Shown: positions 8,954-17,747 of the stretch, piece after piece | How the letters are laid out: every line of letters begins with the position of its first letter | Position numbering within the stretch: the stretch's first letter is position 1 | Assembly: GCA_902812455.1 (NCBI GenBank) | Contig: CADDZH010000011.1 | Span: forward strand, 1 to 64,000 | Direction: 5' to 3' | DNA from: Chloroflexota bacterium | GTDB lineage: Bacteria > Chloroflexota > Ktedonobacteria > Ktedonobacterales > Ktedonobacteraceae | DNA length: 64,000 nt | The notes under the pieces: generated by a model | Seen by the model: only the letters and a program-made list of their open reading frames with translations | Told to the model about the DNA's origin: nothing | Database searches by the model: none | Position numbers and translations under genes: made by a program

Positions 8954-10144
8954 ATGCGACGGCGGAAACTCTGGTGGAGTATCATACTGCTATTTCTCGT
9001 GGCTTCTTGTTTCCTGGCACTCATACCTGGTACACACGTGCTTGCTAATGTCGCTCACAACGCTGTCTACCTTAGCGGCCCAACTCCTACTCCTGATGCC
9101 AGTACTACCCTCCAGATGGCGCAGCAGGAGGAGACAAGCATTCAAACCATCCTGAACATTATCAACATCCTTGTCGTTGTCTATCCCATCCTGATCACCC
9201 TGGCAGCCGCGCTGCTCGGCTTTTTTGGCTTCCGAGGGTTCCGCACGCTCGAAAAACAGGGACAGGACCTCCTGGAAGATATAAAGAAACTTCAGGTGGA
9301 AGCGGCTGAGAAGAAAGAGACAATTGAACGCACCCAGGAAGCGCTTGTCTATCTTGCTCTAGGCGACCGCTTCTCTAATCAGAACGAAACCAGGGAAGCT
9401 ATCGCAGCCTATAAAAAAGCCGGTAGCCTCCTGCCAAGCGATCCTCAAATTAACTACGTGCTGGGCCGCATTTACAGCGGCATTGGCTATTATGATGAGG
9501 CCATCAGGTCGTTTGAAGCGGCTCTTGCTACTAAACCGGAGTTTCCTGAGGCTGAAATGGAGCTGGGTCTGGCTTATCGCCGTCGCGGAGAGTACCAGAA
9601 AGGCCCTGATGCACAGGCAAAGCGCGATCAGGACTATGAGAAAGCCATCGAACATTTGCTGGGCGCGACCCAATTACGTCCTAACTATGACGATGCCTTG
9701 AGCACGCTTGGTGGGCTTTATCGACGCAAGGGAGAATACGAGAAGGCCCTGGAATATTATGAGGATGCCTATCATGCCGATCCCAGCTCTTCTTATGCGC
9801 TTGGAAATCTCGCCAGTCTTTCCTGGTACTTAGGAAAGCTGGACAAAGCTCGCCAGTACTACATGCTCACAGAATTGATGGCAGCGGATCGTATGAAGGC
9901 GGCGCACGCTGAGGTGTTCTGGGACTATTACGATCTGGCGCTGGCCCAACTGGCACTGGGAAAGACGGAAGAGGCGAAGAAAAGCTATGCCAAAGCTATC
10001 GGCGAGACTCCTGGCGTCGTGCAATTTGATAGCGTCCTCAACATTCTTTATTTGCTACAAAAGGCGAAAGACCCCATCCAGGGTTTAGATGAGGTTATTC
10101 TGATGATAGAGCGAGAGAAAGCCTCCAGAGTCTCTCGCGGGTGA
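8954..10144 (+). CDS. Two-TM membrane protein with coiled coil and TPR repeats
   Basis: The protein has 396 residues. Residues 7-30 form a signal-anchor-like helix, followed by a short Pro/Thr-rich outer loop. A second hydrophobic helix spans about 68-95, then a charged coiled coil (98-130), and several TPR units run from about 130 to 380 (AIAAYKKAGSLLPSDPQINY, YDEAIRSFEAALATKPEFPE and others). Predicted topology leaves the TPR part in the cytoplasm. The start at 8954 (AGGGAGGG site) is preferred to ATG codons at 8927 and 8930, which lack one. Placed between a SLOG receptor and a TIR-STAND protein, it could be the membrane effector or scaffold. It has no recognised enzymatic domain. Confidence 0.8.
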   Translation: MRRRKLWWSIILLFLVASCFLALIPGTHVLANVAHNAVYLSGPTPTPDASTTLQMAQQEETSIQTILNIINILVVVYPILITLAAALLGFFGFRGFRTLEKQGQDLLEDIKKLQVEAAEKKETIERTQEALVYLALGDRFSNQNETREAIAAYKKAGSLLPSDPQINYVLGRIYSGIGYYDEAIRSFEAALATKPEFPEAEMELGLAYRRRGEYQKGPDAQAKRDQDYEKAIEHLLGATQLRPNYDDALSTLGGLYRRKGEYEKALEYYEDAYHADPSSSYALGNLASLSWYLGKLDKARQYYMLTELMAADRMKAAHAEVFWDYYDLALAQLALGKTEEAKKSYAKAIGETPGVVQFDSVLNILYLLQKAKDPIQGLDEVILMIEREKASRVSRG

Positions 10145-10207
10145 TGTTCGCGCATCTGGTAAGGAGTTCGCCGCCATGAATGGGGCAACTACAGGAGACT
10201 CAGCCCT

Positions 10208-13200
10208 ATGGAAGTTGCAGCACAAACGCGCCCACGTATCTTTGTAAGCCATAGCAGCAAAGATAATGAGTTTGGCGTCCGGCTTGTTCAAGACTTGCGT
10301 CGTACATTGGGAGACGATGATGCTGTCTGGTACGATTCGCATGGGGGATTATTTGCTGGAGATGCCTGGTTCAAAGTAATCACGAAGGAACTGATTGCTC
10401 GCCCCGTCTTTATTGTTATTCTCTCGCCTGATGCTCTGGCTTCAAATTGGGTACAGGATGAAATAAGTATTGCCTGGAACCAAAAAAATACAGCCGCCGG
10501 AAAACTTATTATTCCCATCCTCTACCGGGATTGTAAGGTGCCGGAACACCTTAACACGCTCCAGATGATTTCGTTTCTCTCTCCTGAATCCTATGAGCAC
10601 GCTTTCCAACAATTGTGTGAGGCGCTCTTCCGCAAACCGAAGCCCTCGCTAACATGGCCAGAGCTATGTAACTGCTGCAAGCATATTACCGAGAAGATGT
10701 CCAGCTTACGCAGACACCAGGATTTAGATAAACTGTATGTACAGAGAAAAAACGTGCATGATCAGTTCATGCGCTTTCTTGCCGATCCAGAGACGCGATG
10801 TTTTGTCCTGTTAGGGAAATCGGGAGCTGGAAAAAGTAGTTTTCTTCTTTCTTTAGCTGAGGAAATGCAACCCGAAGAAGGACAATCCGCAGATGATCTA
10901 AAAAGGATTATGCTTCTCTATGATGGAGGCCTGCTAGGAGATACCCCCTTTATGAAAGCTGTCAATCAGGATTTCAGCCGTGAACTTGGGAGGAGAGTAG
11001 AGGACATATGGCAAGAAATAGCCAGGATTGACGGGATTGACAGGCATCTAGTTCTTTTATGTATAGATGCCGTGAATGAGAGTGAGCGAGCAACAGAGAT
11101 TGTTAAGCAAGTCAATACACTGATCAGAAACGACTGGCCCTGGCTGAAAGTCCTCTTGATCTCGCGGCCAGAATCCTGGCGCATCATTAGGCAAGACATC
11201 CTCTCCACGTTACCTGATGCCCTTTACTACCGGGGAGAAGAAAATATCGCCGCGGAAGAACGCTTCAATTACTCGGCGCAAATGCAACCATTTTCGCTTG
11301 AAGAACTTCCACAGGCCTATGCTAAGTATCAGCAGGAATATCAGATACAAACACCATACGAGGAGCTGTCCCCTAGAATACGAGAGATCATCAGCGATCC
11401 CTTTAATCTCTGGTTAGTAGCAAAGAATCACCGCAGCAAAAAAATTCCTTCTAATCTGAAGGTTTCAGAGCTGGTAGGGCAGTACCTGATAGCTCTCATC
11501 AAAGAGGGAAAGTTGCAAGAAGGAGACTGGCGGTTTTTAGAGGATAAACTGATACCGCTCATGACGAAAGATGATCATACTTTCAGCAATACGATCACGG
11601 CAGCAGATCTTAAAGCGGCTGGTAGTAGCGTTTATAATACGGTTTACAATGATCAGTTGGCGAATGGGCAGCGGGCAAACGCGCCGTTTCTCAGGCTCTG
11701 CGATGCGGATATCCTCATGTTGCAAGAGCAGGGAACCATCAAATTCACGCATGAACGGTTCTATGAGCACTTTGTTGGCGAGAGAATAGCCTTCCTCAGC
11801 AAAACCCAGCCTGATCGCTACACCTTCTTCCTGAAGTTGATTGAAGAGATAACCGGCAAGCAGGCAACAACCAGTAAGAAGAAGATACCTGGCAAGCCTT
11901 TCCTGTGGGGAGCTGTCAGAAATGCGCTTGTAAAAGAGGCAAGGCAGCCAGAATCCGAGGCGGTTCTCAAACTCTGCCAAACGGCTGAGCTGCAAGTGAA
12001 AGAGATGATGGTGAACGTACTCATTACCCTTGGGCAAGATTTCCAGGAGCAGGCTGAGGAGCTTCTGAGGGAACTGGTGCCGGAGGAAAAGAAAGCATCC
12101 GAGTGGCAGAAAATCCGCCAGGTGGTGAAAAAAAGTGCTAAAGGATCTGATATCGCCTCGCGCAACGCGGGAAGAATTGCTATAGAGGTTGCCAGCACAC
12201 TGGGGATTACCTGGGCGCTGCACCGGGCCGCGCTGCAAGAGGATCAATCTTTGCGAACCGCAGCGGTACTCTATAGCTATTACCTCTGGCAACACGATCG
12301 CGCCGCAGGGTTTGCCGTCCTCGAGTACATCGCTGAGAAGGCGACCAGCGGCACACTCCCCAATTTTGTGGCCTTTGAGTCGGTGTTTGGCTTATCAATG
12401 CTCATCTTCTGTGACCACTTCGAGGACGAGGAAGTACTTAGTAAGTTGCAAGACATCTGGCGTGGCATGATTGCCAAATTGTTTCATATTCACGAGGGCA
12501 GCAGCCCGTTGAAAGGCATGGTGCGCGACTTCGCGCGGGAGCGCATTATCTCCTTCGTCATCACCGTTGTTTTCGGCTTATTTCGCCAGTTGCCCCCATC
12601 CTACAGTATGTTGAGCTATCCGGCTCTTGAGGCCTTTTTTCAACTCGGGCCTGATAAAAAGCAACTCTATCGCAATCTGGTCCAGTATCTCGATGTAAAG
12701 GGCGAGGAAGAAGGAACATATTCCAGGGAACAGATGGAGCGCGACTACCTAGCAGTGCTGCATATTGACAATGTTTTCATGAGCTTTACCACCCTCATGG
12801 GCCTTGTCGCCCATGCCTGCTCGGCCCCACAGGACTTTTTACCCTTCCTCAAACTGCTCTTTGAAGAAGCGAAAAAAGATGTCACGACTTATCCCTACCT
12901 GACTGTGATCGCCAATGTGGCTATGAATGTCTTACATCGCGATCCGATGAACGATGAAATGTTTGACTTTTTCGTGTATGTAATCGAAATCCTCCAGGAT
13001 GCATATACTCAGCATCCTGAGACCTATCATAGTCGTATGAACGAAGCTCCACAAGCTGCTGCTCTGGCACCCTATATCCTCACCCAATATCGACGAGCCC
13101 AAAATCGGCAGGCAGAGACACTTAGAACGCGCTTACTTGAGTCGCGCATCCAGGCGGCTCTCTCAGAGGAAAAATCAGAGAAAAAACTGAAATTCTTTGA

Positions 13201-13639
13201 GTTCCTGCTCACCTCGGAATTACCCCAGGTAGGGATTGAGAATCAGGAACCACGAGCCGCCCTGGCCGTATTGGAGATGTTTTTCACGAGCAATGATAAA
13301 GATATCACCCCCATGATCCAGGCCTTTCTGTCCCGCCTGCGCATCTACTATCCTGATGAAGTAGATGCCTTCCTGATGGAGCAGCAGGCTTCCGATGAAT
13401 TTCGCTTGCAGGTGCGCACGCATGAGCCTGTTGAAAAGATCGGAGACCTGGTTGGAAAAAGAGCCTGGTATTTCGCCCGTGACAAAGTCCTGTTAGGCCC
13501 ACCAGAGCTGCGGTCTCAATTTGTAGGCCTGTTTGAGAAAGCTGCTGAGTATAAGCACTTAAAGACCTGGATAGATTATATGATTCGTTATCTGGTTAAT
13601 CTGATTTATGGAGGAGAAGCCCTGCGCCCATCAAAGTAA
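10208..13639 (+). CDS. TIR-domain STAND NTPase
   Basis: This is a 1143-residue fusion. Residues about 9-140 are a TIR domain (RIFVSHSSKDNEFGVRLV) with the NADase-type glutamate at 85 in NWVQDEIS. Residues about 180-480 are a STAND/NACHT-like ATPase with Walker A GKSGAGKSS (203-211), Walker B LLCIDAVNE (283-291) and LLISRPESW (317-323). The rest, 500-1143, is helical and repeat-like, presumably the sensor. In known bacterial systems such architecture recognises an invader, oligomerises, and the TIR cleaves NAD+. The ATG is preceded by CAGGAGA. It is last in the SLOG / TPR / TIR-STAND array. The actual trigger is not inferable. Confidence 0.9.
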   Translation: MEVAAQTRPRIFVSHSSKDNEFGVRLVQDLRRTLGDDDAVWYDSHGGLFAGDAWFKVITKELIARPVFIVILSPDALASNWVQDEISIAWNQKNTAAGKLIIPILYRDCKVPEHLNTLQMISFLSPESYEHAFQQLCEALFRKPKPSLTWPELCNCCKHITEKMSSLRRHQDLDKLYVQRKNVHDQFMRFLADPETRCFVLLGKSGAGKSSFLLSLAEEMQPEEGQSADDLKRIMLLYDGGLLGDTPFMKAVNQDFSRELGRRVEDIWQEIARIDGIDRHLVLLCIDAVNESERATEIVKQVNTLIRNDWPWLKVLLISRPESWRIIRQDILSTLPDALYYRGEENIAAEERFNYSAQMQPFSLEELPQAYAKYQQEYQIQTPYEELSPRIREIISDPFNLWLVAKNHRSKKIPSNLKVSELVGQYLIALIKEGKLQEGDWRFLEDKLIPLMTKDDHTFSNTITAADLKAAGSSVYNTVYNDQLANGQRANAPFLRLCDADILMLQEQGTIKFTHERFYEHFVGERIAFLSKTQPDRYTFFLKLIEEITGKQATTSKKKIPGKPFLWGAVRNALVKEARQPESEAVLKLCQTAELQVKEMMVNVLITLGQDFQEQAEELLRELVPEEKKASEWQKIRQVVKKSAKGSDIASRNAGRIAIEVASTLGITWALHRAALQEDQSLRTAAVLYSYYLWQHDRAAGFAVLEYIAEKATSGTLPNFVAFESVFGLSMLIFCDHFEDEEVLSKLQDIWRGMIAKLFHIHEGSSPLKGMVRDFARERIISFVITVVFGLFRQLPPSYSMLSYPALEAFFQLGPDKKQLYRNLVQYLDVKGEEEGTYSREQMERDYLAVLHIDNVFMSFTTLMGLVAHACSAPQDFLPFLKLLFEEAKKDVTTYPYLTVIANVAMNVLHRDPMNDEMFDFFVYVIEILQDAYTQHPETYHSRMNEAPQAAALAPYILTQYRRAQNRQAETLRTRLLESRIQAALSEEKSEKKLKFFEFLLTSELPQVGIENQEPRAALAVLEMFFTSNDKDITPMIQAFLSRLRIYYPDEVDAFLMEQQASDEFRLQVRTHEPVEKIGDLVGKRAWYFARDKVLLGPPELRSQFVGLFEKAAEYKHLKTWIDYMIRYLVNLIYGGEALRPSK

Positions 13640-13656
13640 CAGTTATCCGAACTGTG

Positions 13657-13752
13657 TCATGTTGAGCGAGTGAGCAGAAGCCCTGAACGCGCGTGAAGAG
13701 GAAACACCCGCTGCCGATCGACAGAGATCCGCAGGCTTCGCTCAGGATGACA
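13657..13752. repeat. Dispersed palindromic repeat, type A
   Basis: It contains tgtcatgttgagcgagtgag and ggcttcgctcaggatgaca in opposite orientation. It bounds the TIR-STAND cassette on its right side. Confidence 0.75.
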
Positions 13753-13840
13753 GAGTGGAAGTGCCCAATTGCCCGTAATTCACGTATCTGTGAGCACTGG
13801 TTTCAGTCATTAAAATTCACCAATAGAAAAGAGATGCCCA

Positions 13841-14605
13841 ATGACGCGAAAACGAGACCACACGCCATTTATTAGCGCCCACCAGGGAAACTGCGGAGTT
13901 CCTGAGCTGCCCCTGGCCGAACGCTACGGGTGCGCCATTGACCTTAAGGTCGATTATGTGGAGCTTGATGTGAGGAGGACAAAGGATGGCATCTATGTGA
14001 TCTGCCACGACGAGTACACTCCCTCAAAGAGGCGCGTGGACGAGCTATCATATGAAGAATATAGAAGCGAACTGGGCGACCAGGCACTGATTGTGCCCGA
14101 ACTCTTAACGATTGCCAAGGGAAGAGTTGGCCTGCATGTCGATCTCAAAGAGACCGGCTACGAGGATGACATCATAAGACTGATTCTGAGTTACGTATCC
14201 GCTGATGAGTTTATTATCACTACCCTGGAAGATGTGTCGATCAAGGTAATCAAGGAAAGGTTTCCCGCGATCAAAGCTGGCCTGTCGCTGGGCCGGGACA
14301 TGAGGGGAGCCAGTATCTTCAAGCAACTTAGCGTGCGGCTGAGCGAGCTATTCCCAGGGAAACGCCTGCAGAAGAGCCATGCGGACTTTGTTGCCGCGCA
14401 ATATTTCCTGGCAACTATCAATGTACTACGGTACTGTGCGAGCAAGGGCATTCCCGTCTGGGTCTGGACGGTAGACAATGAGCGTAGCATGCTGCGCTTT
14501 CTTAAAGACCCCAGAGTTACAACGCTGATCACGAATAAGCCAGAAGTTGCTCTACCGTTGCGGGCTAAAATAGCATCAACACCTATAGCCCCGGATTCGC
14601 GCTAG
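13841..14605 (+). CDS. Glycerophosphodiester phosphodiesterase family protein
   Basis: The 254-residue TIM-barrel protein carries the GDPD catalytic pattern: His14 in ISAHQGN (usually HRG), Glu41 and Asp43 in VELDVRRTKDG, and His56 in ICHDE. The C-terminal GIPVWVWTVDNERSMLRFL also matches. These enzymes split glycerophosphodiesters into glycerol-3-phosphate and an alcohol. The PENT motif reads PELP and the first motif has Gln for Arg, so the substrate may differ. No signal peptide is seen, so it is probably cytoplasmic. The 3' end overlaps the convergent gene at 14583 by 23 bp. Confidence 0.85.
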   Translation: MTRKRDHTPFISAHQGNCGVPELPLAERYGCAIDLKVDYVELDVRRTKDGIYVICHDEYTPSKRRVDELSYEEYRSELGDQALIVPELLTIAKGRVGLHVDLKETGYEDDIIRLILSYVSADEFIITTLEDVSIKVIKERFPAIKAGLSLGRDMRGASIFKQLSVRLSELFPGKRLQKSHADFVAAQYFLATINVLRYCASKGIPVWVWTVDNERSMLRFLKDPRVTTLITNKPEVALPLRAKIASTPIAPDSR

Positions 14606-15611
14606 CCGTATCCCGTTCTTTTCGCGCTTTCTCCGCAATTTGCCAGGTAATGCGATCATCTCCAACAATTGTGCCCGTTGTTTTTAGCATATCCTCACCT
14701 TCAACATCCAGGTTTGCAAAGAGGCCCCGTTCATGTGCCTGCTTAAGTAGCCTTATAAAATTTTTAATGCCTAAATCATATAATCCAGTGCCCACGTATG
14801 CTGATTTGCTCGTATCCCTCTCTCTAGCCAGTCCATGATAAACGAATGCCGATCGTTCACCCTTCTTTCTCCCAAAAATATCTCTCAATATAGCTGCAGG
14901 GCTTTTCGGGTCGATGTGAACCGGAAAGAGAAGAATATCGTTTTCTTCTGCATCTTTTAACCCATACACTACCCCGTGCGTCCTGGACATCCGCCACCTT
15001 CTTACCCATGGTATGTGATTAAGTTCTGGGAAAACCGGTTGCCAGAGCGCCATCTCCCTCTCATAATCTGGATGCTCTGGTTGCATATCGACGAGAGGAT
15101 GCCTGCCATCTTCAAGCAGCGTATTACCAATAGCTACTCTTCCAGCATTTTCTCCCCTGGGATCGGAGAAAAATGTCCAGGGATTGTACCCCATCTTTCT
15201 GATCAGTACATGAAATTGCGCTGGAGTCAGCCCTTTAAGCATCAGAATATGTTCGCAATTGACTTCCTTATACAACTCCTGTTCCATGAGGGCTTGCAAC
15301 GGCTTTTTATTCTCCTCTATCTCAAAGAGCGGTTTGAACGCCGGGTCTGTTACCAATGCATCGCGCTCAAGAACGCATACTCTCACTGTAGCTTGTTTTA
15401 ACGCTTTCTCCTCACCACGGCTTTCTGTTAGGCTTACAACAATACCGGGAATTCTCGAAATGAGTTCTCCAGGTTCTGTTTTTCTCGCCAGGCGCGTTCT
15501 CCAGGTTTCAGGCTGTGACGGCCCAAAAAGCTCACCCTTTATTTCGTCGTAACGCCTGCAACAATCTTCAAAGTCTGCTAATCGTTGCTCAGCATTCTTG
15601 CCCTTTTCCAT
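14583..15611 (-). CDS. Unrecognised 342-residue protein
   Basis: I do not recognise a family. The protein is soluble, charged and mixed alpha/beta, with no signal peptide or membrane segment. Fairly distinctive stretches are MLKGLTPAQFHVLIRKMGYN, DPRGENAGRVAIGN and GLYDLGIKNFIRLLKQAHER. It converges with and overlaps the GDPD gene tail to tail and lies just beyond the TIR-STAND region. It could be accessory DNA, but nothing ties it to that cassette directly. The ATG at 15611 has no strong ribosome site. Confidence 0.6.
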   Translation of the reverse strand: MEKGKNAEQRLADFEDCCRRYDEIKGELFGPSQPETWRTRLARKTEPGELISRIPGIVVSLTESRGEEKALKQATVRVCVLERDALVTDPAFKPLFEIEENKKPLQALMEQELYKEVNCEHILMLKGLTPAQFHVLIRKMGYNPWTFFSDPRGENAGRVAIGNTLLEDGRHPLVDMQPEHPDYEREMALWQPVFPELNHIPWVRRWRMSRTHGVVYGLKDAEENDILLFPVHIDPKSPAAILRDIFGRKKGERSAFVYHGLARERDTSKSAYVGTGLYDLGIKNFIRLLKQAHERGLFANLDVEGEDMLKTTGTIVGDDRITWQIAEKARKERDTASANPGL

Positions 15612-15815
15612 GCATATTCAAACGAAAAAAGCCCATCCCTGGTCTCAGGAGAACATCTCATCGGCCTGCTAGTCAATCAAGCGCTGCTGTGCTATACTTC
15701 CTTGAAAAGTAATGCAAACATGCCGAGTTCAAAGGGCTTTATAAGAAGTATCGGAATAACAAAGAATTTGAGGATATCCTCTTCCACGACATTGAGACAG
15801 TTCTCTCGAAAAACC

Positions 15816-15915
15816 GGTTCTCCGTCCTTTGGGGTGATTGACGAGAAGTAGCCGATAAATCGGCAGTGGGCGCAATGAATTGCGCCCCTACGGTTCACCC
15901 GGAAGGATGGAGACC
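15816..15915. repeat. MITE-like repeat, type B (complete copy)
   Basis: The ends ggttctccgtcctttggggtg and ttcacccggaaggatggaga are imperfect inverted repeats. The interior holds the palindromes gccgataaatcggc and gggcgcaatgaattgcgccc. About 100 bp, non-coding, 70 bp before a membrane-protein gene that has a second copy at its 3' end. Confidence 0.75.
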
Positions 15916-15986
15916 CGAAAAACCTTATGTAAGGTACTACAGGATACCACCCTGATTGGCTTACTCTCAAGGCGGAGACACGAATC

Positions 15987-17060
15987 ATGAACATACAACA
16001 GGTGTTTGCCCGCAATAAACACTCGGGTGTGCTACTCGAGCGGTTTCTCATTGCCAGTGTTGCCACTGTGCTAGTGATCCGCTTCTACCTGGCGGCCAAT
16101 GGCTACCCGCAAGTGGGAGGAGGTGTATTGCACATCTCGCATCTCCTCTGGGGCGGTCTGGGCATGCTCATTGCTATAGTGCTAGCTCTCGCATTCCTGG
16201 GGAGGCGAGTGCAGTCTATCGTGGCCGTGCTAGGGGGCATTGGCTTCGGCACCTTCATTGATGAGCTTGGAAAGTTCATTACCAGCAACAACAATTATTT
16301 TTTTCAACCAACGATTGCGCTCATCTATATCATCTATATCATCCTGCTCCTGATCTTCCAGATACTCGAAAGCCGGCCATATATTTCTGAGCAGGAGCGC
16401 CTGGCAAATGCCCTGCATATTCTGGAGGAAAAAGCCCTGCACGATATGCATGAACAGGACAAGAAGGAAGTCCTCTTGCTCCTGCGCCCAAAGGACTCGC
16501 AGGAGTCCAGTTTGAAACTGCTGGCCGATGCAGTCGAGCGTATACCCGCGCTACCGGATAAGCCTCCAGGGCCACTGCAAAGAATGGCCCGCGCTACTAG
16601 AAACCTTTGGCATCATCTTATTGACGCACCGTATTTTGCCAGCATCATCATCTTCTTCTTTACTGGCTATGCGCTGCTCTTCACCCTGTTGATGATGCCT
16701 GGAATCGTGAATCTGGCAGTACACGACGTGATCACAGGCATCGTTAAAATCGGCTGGTTTGGCTCCTCGTTCTTATCCTACGTGATGATTTTGATCGGCA
16801 TATTATCCTTGCGGAGATCGCGCCTTGCGGCCTATACCTGGTTCAAGCGATACATACTCGTGTCGATTTTTCTCACCCAGGTCTTCCTGCTCTACACACG
16901 GCCTATGGGAGCGCTTGAAGGGTTGCTCGTGAATCTCATTGTACTGGCCGTTCTCAATTATCTGATACGCAACCAGCGGCTGGATTTACAGCAAAAAGGG
17001 TCTCCATCCTTTAGGGTGATCGACGAGAATGTGCCGATAAATCGGCGCTGGCCGCGATAA
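15987..17060 (+). CDS. Unrecognised multi-pass membrane protein with repeat-derived C-terminus
   Basis: The 357-residue protein has about eight hydrophobic helices. There are three in the N-terminal third, with GTFIDELGKFITSNN between two of them, and four or five in the C-terminal half. A charged cytoplasmic-looking linker (residues about 130-205) separates the halves. I do not recognise a family, though the N-terminal part recalls other uncharacterised Chloroflexota integral membrane proteins. The start follows AAGGCGGAG. The last roughly 20 codons (from KGSPSFRVIDENVPINRRWP) lie inside a type B repeat, so the original stop was probably lost on insertion. Confidence 0.7.
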   Translation: MNIQQVFARNKHSGVLLERFLIASVATVLVIRFYLAANGYPQVGGGVLHISHLLWGGLGMLIAIVLALAFLGRRVQSIVAVLGGIGFGTFIDELGKFITSNNNYFFQPTIALIYIIYIILLLIFQILESRPYISEQERLANALHILEEKALHDMHEQDKKEVLLLLRPKDSQESSLKLLADAVERIPALPDKPPGPLQRMARATRNLWHHLIDAPYFASIIIFFFTGYALLFTLLMMPGIVNLAVHDVITGIVKIGWFGSSFLSYVMILIGILSLRRSRLAAYTWFKRYILVSIFLTQVFLLYTRPMGALEGLLVNLIVLAVLNYLIRNQRLDLQQKGSPSFRVIDENVPINRRWPR

Positions 17061-17096
17061 ATCGGGCCCTACAGTTCACCCGCAAGGATGGAGAGC
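16999..17096. repeat. MITE-like repeat, type B, inserted in the 3' end of a gene
   Basis: The ends ggtctccatcctttagggtg and ttcacccgcaaggatggaga are inverted repeats. The interior carries gccgataaatcggc and cgcgataaatcgggccctac. The left half is translated as the tail of the preceding membrane protein. Confidence 0.8.
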
Positions 17097-17264
17097 CAGC
17101 AAAAAAAGGAGCTAGTCCAGAGGAAGAAAGTATGATACAATAGGAATGTGTTTAGCAGAACACGTTCGCTGGCGCGATCACATTCATTTTTATAACCATA
17201 GCCGGCTCGCTGGTAATACCTTATATAGAAGCTCGAGCCGAGGGGTTGAGATTAGAATGCAAAA

Positions 17265-17381
17265 CCGAGTTGCTCTTTCGCCCCGAACGTGCTGCTTTAG
17301 TGGCCGTTGACCCCTTGGCTGGCCCAGATATATGGGCTTGTGCCCTCTTAACAAGAGAGAGGCGCTTCAAGAGCAACGGCA
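17265..17381 (+). ncRNA. Candidate structured RNA or long leader of the NYN gene
   Basis: In the 650-bp gap before the NYN-domain gene, gttgctctt (17269-17277) pairs perfectly with aagagcaac (17369-17377). Just inside it, cgcc (17279-17282) pairs with ggcg (17361-17364). The enclosed segment has two more hairpins: gccca/tgggc (17322-17337) and ctctt/aagag (17345-17357). This is a multibranched fold without coding potential. It matches no tmRNA, RNase P, SRP or riboswitch signature I know. Strand is assumed from the downstream gene. The remaining bases up to 17747 show no gene. Confidence 0.4.
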
Positions 17382-17747
17382 TAGTGTAGACAAAGAAAAC
17401 CGGATCGGGTCACCTCTTGTGGGAGGAACATGCTGGGGATGAAGTAGGCGAAGGCATAGATAGAGGCTTGTGTCTACCTGGTCGCTATGATTGCTTTTCA
17501 AACTGAACAACGCGGATCGGCATAGTGGGGCTTTAGCTATCGTGCCCCTTATCAAGATAGAGAACGAAAGCACTTACATCGTTGATCTCGTCCCGAAGAC
17601 CCGTTGTATAAACAGAAGACGACAGGTATAGGCAAGGTACAGGTACAAACAAAGGAAAAAATTTGCCTCGGCCCTCTTTCGTCGAATACGCTCCACAGCA
17701 GTTACCTGCATGTGCTCCGGTCCGGTAAGTTGAGACTGGAGAGCTTA

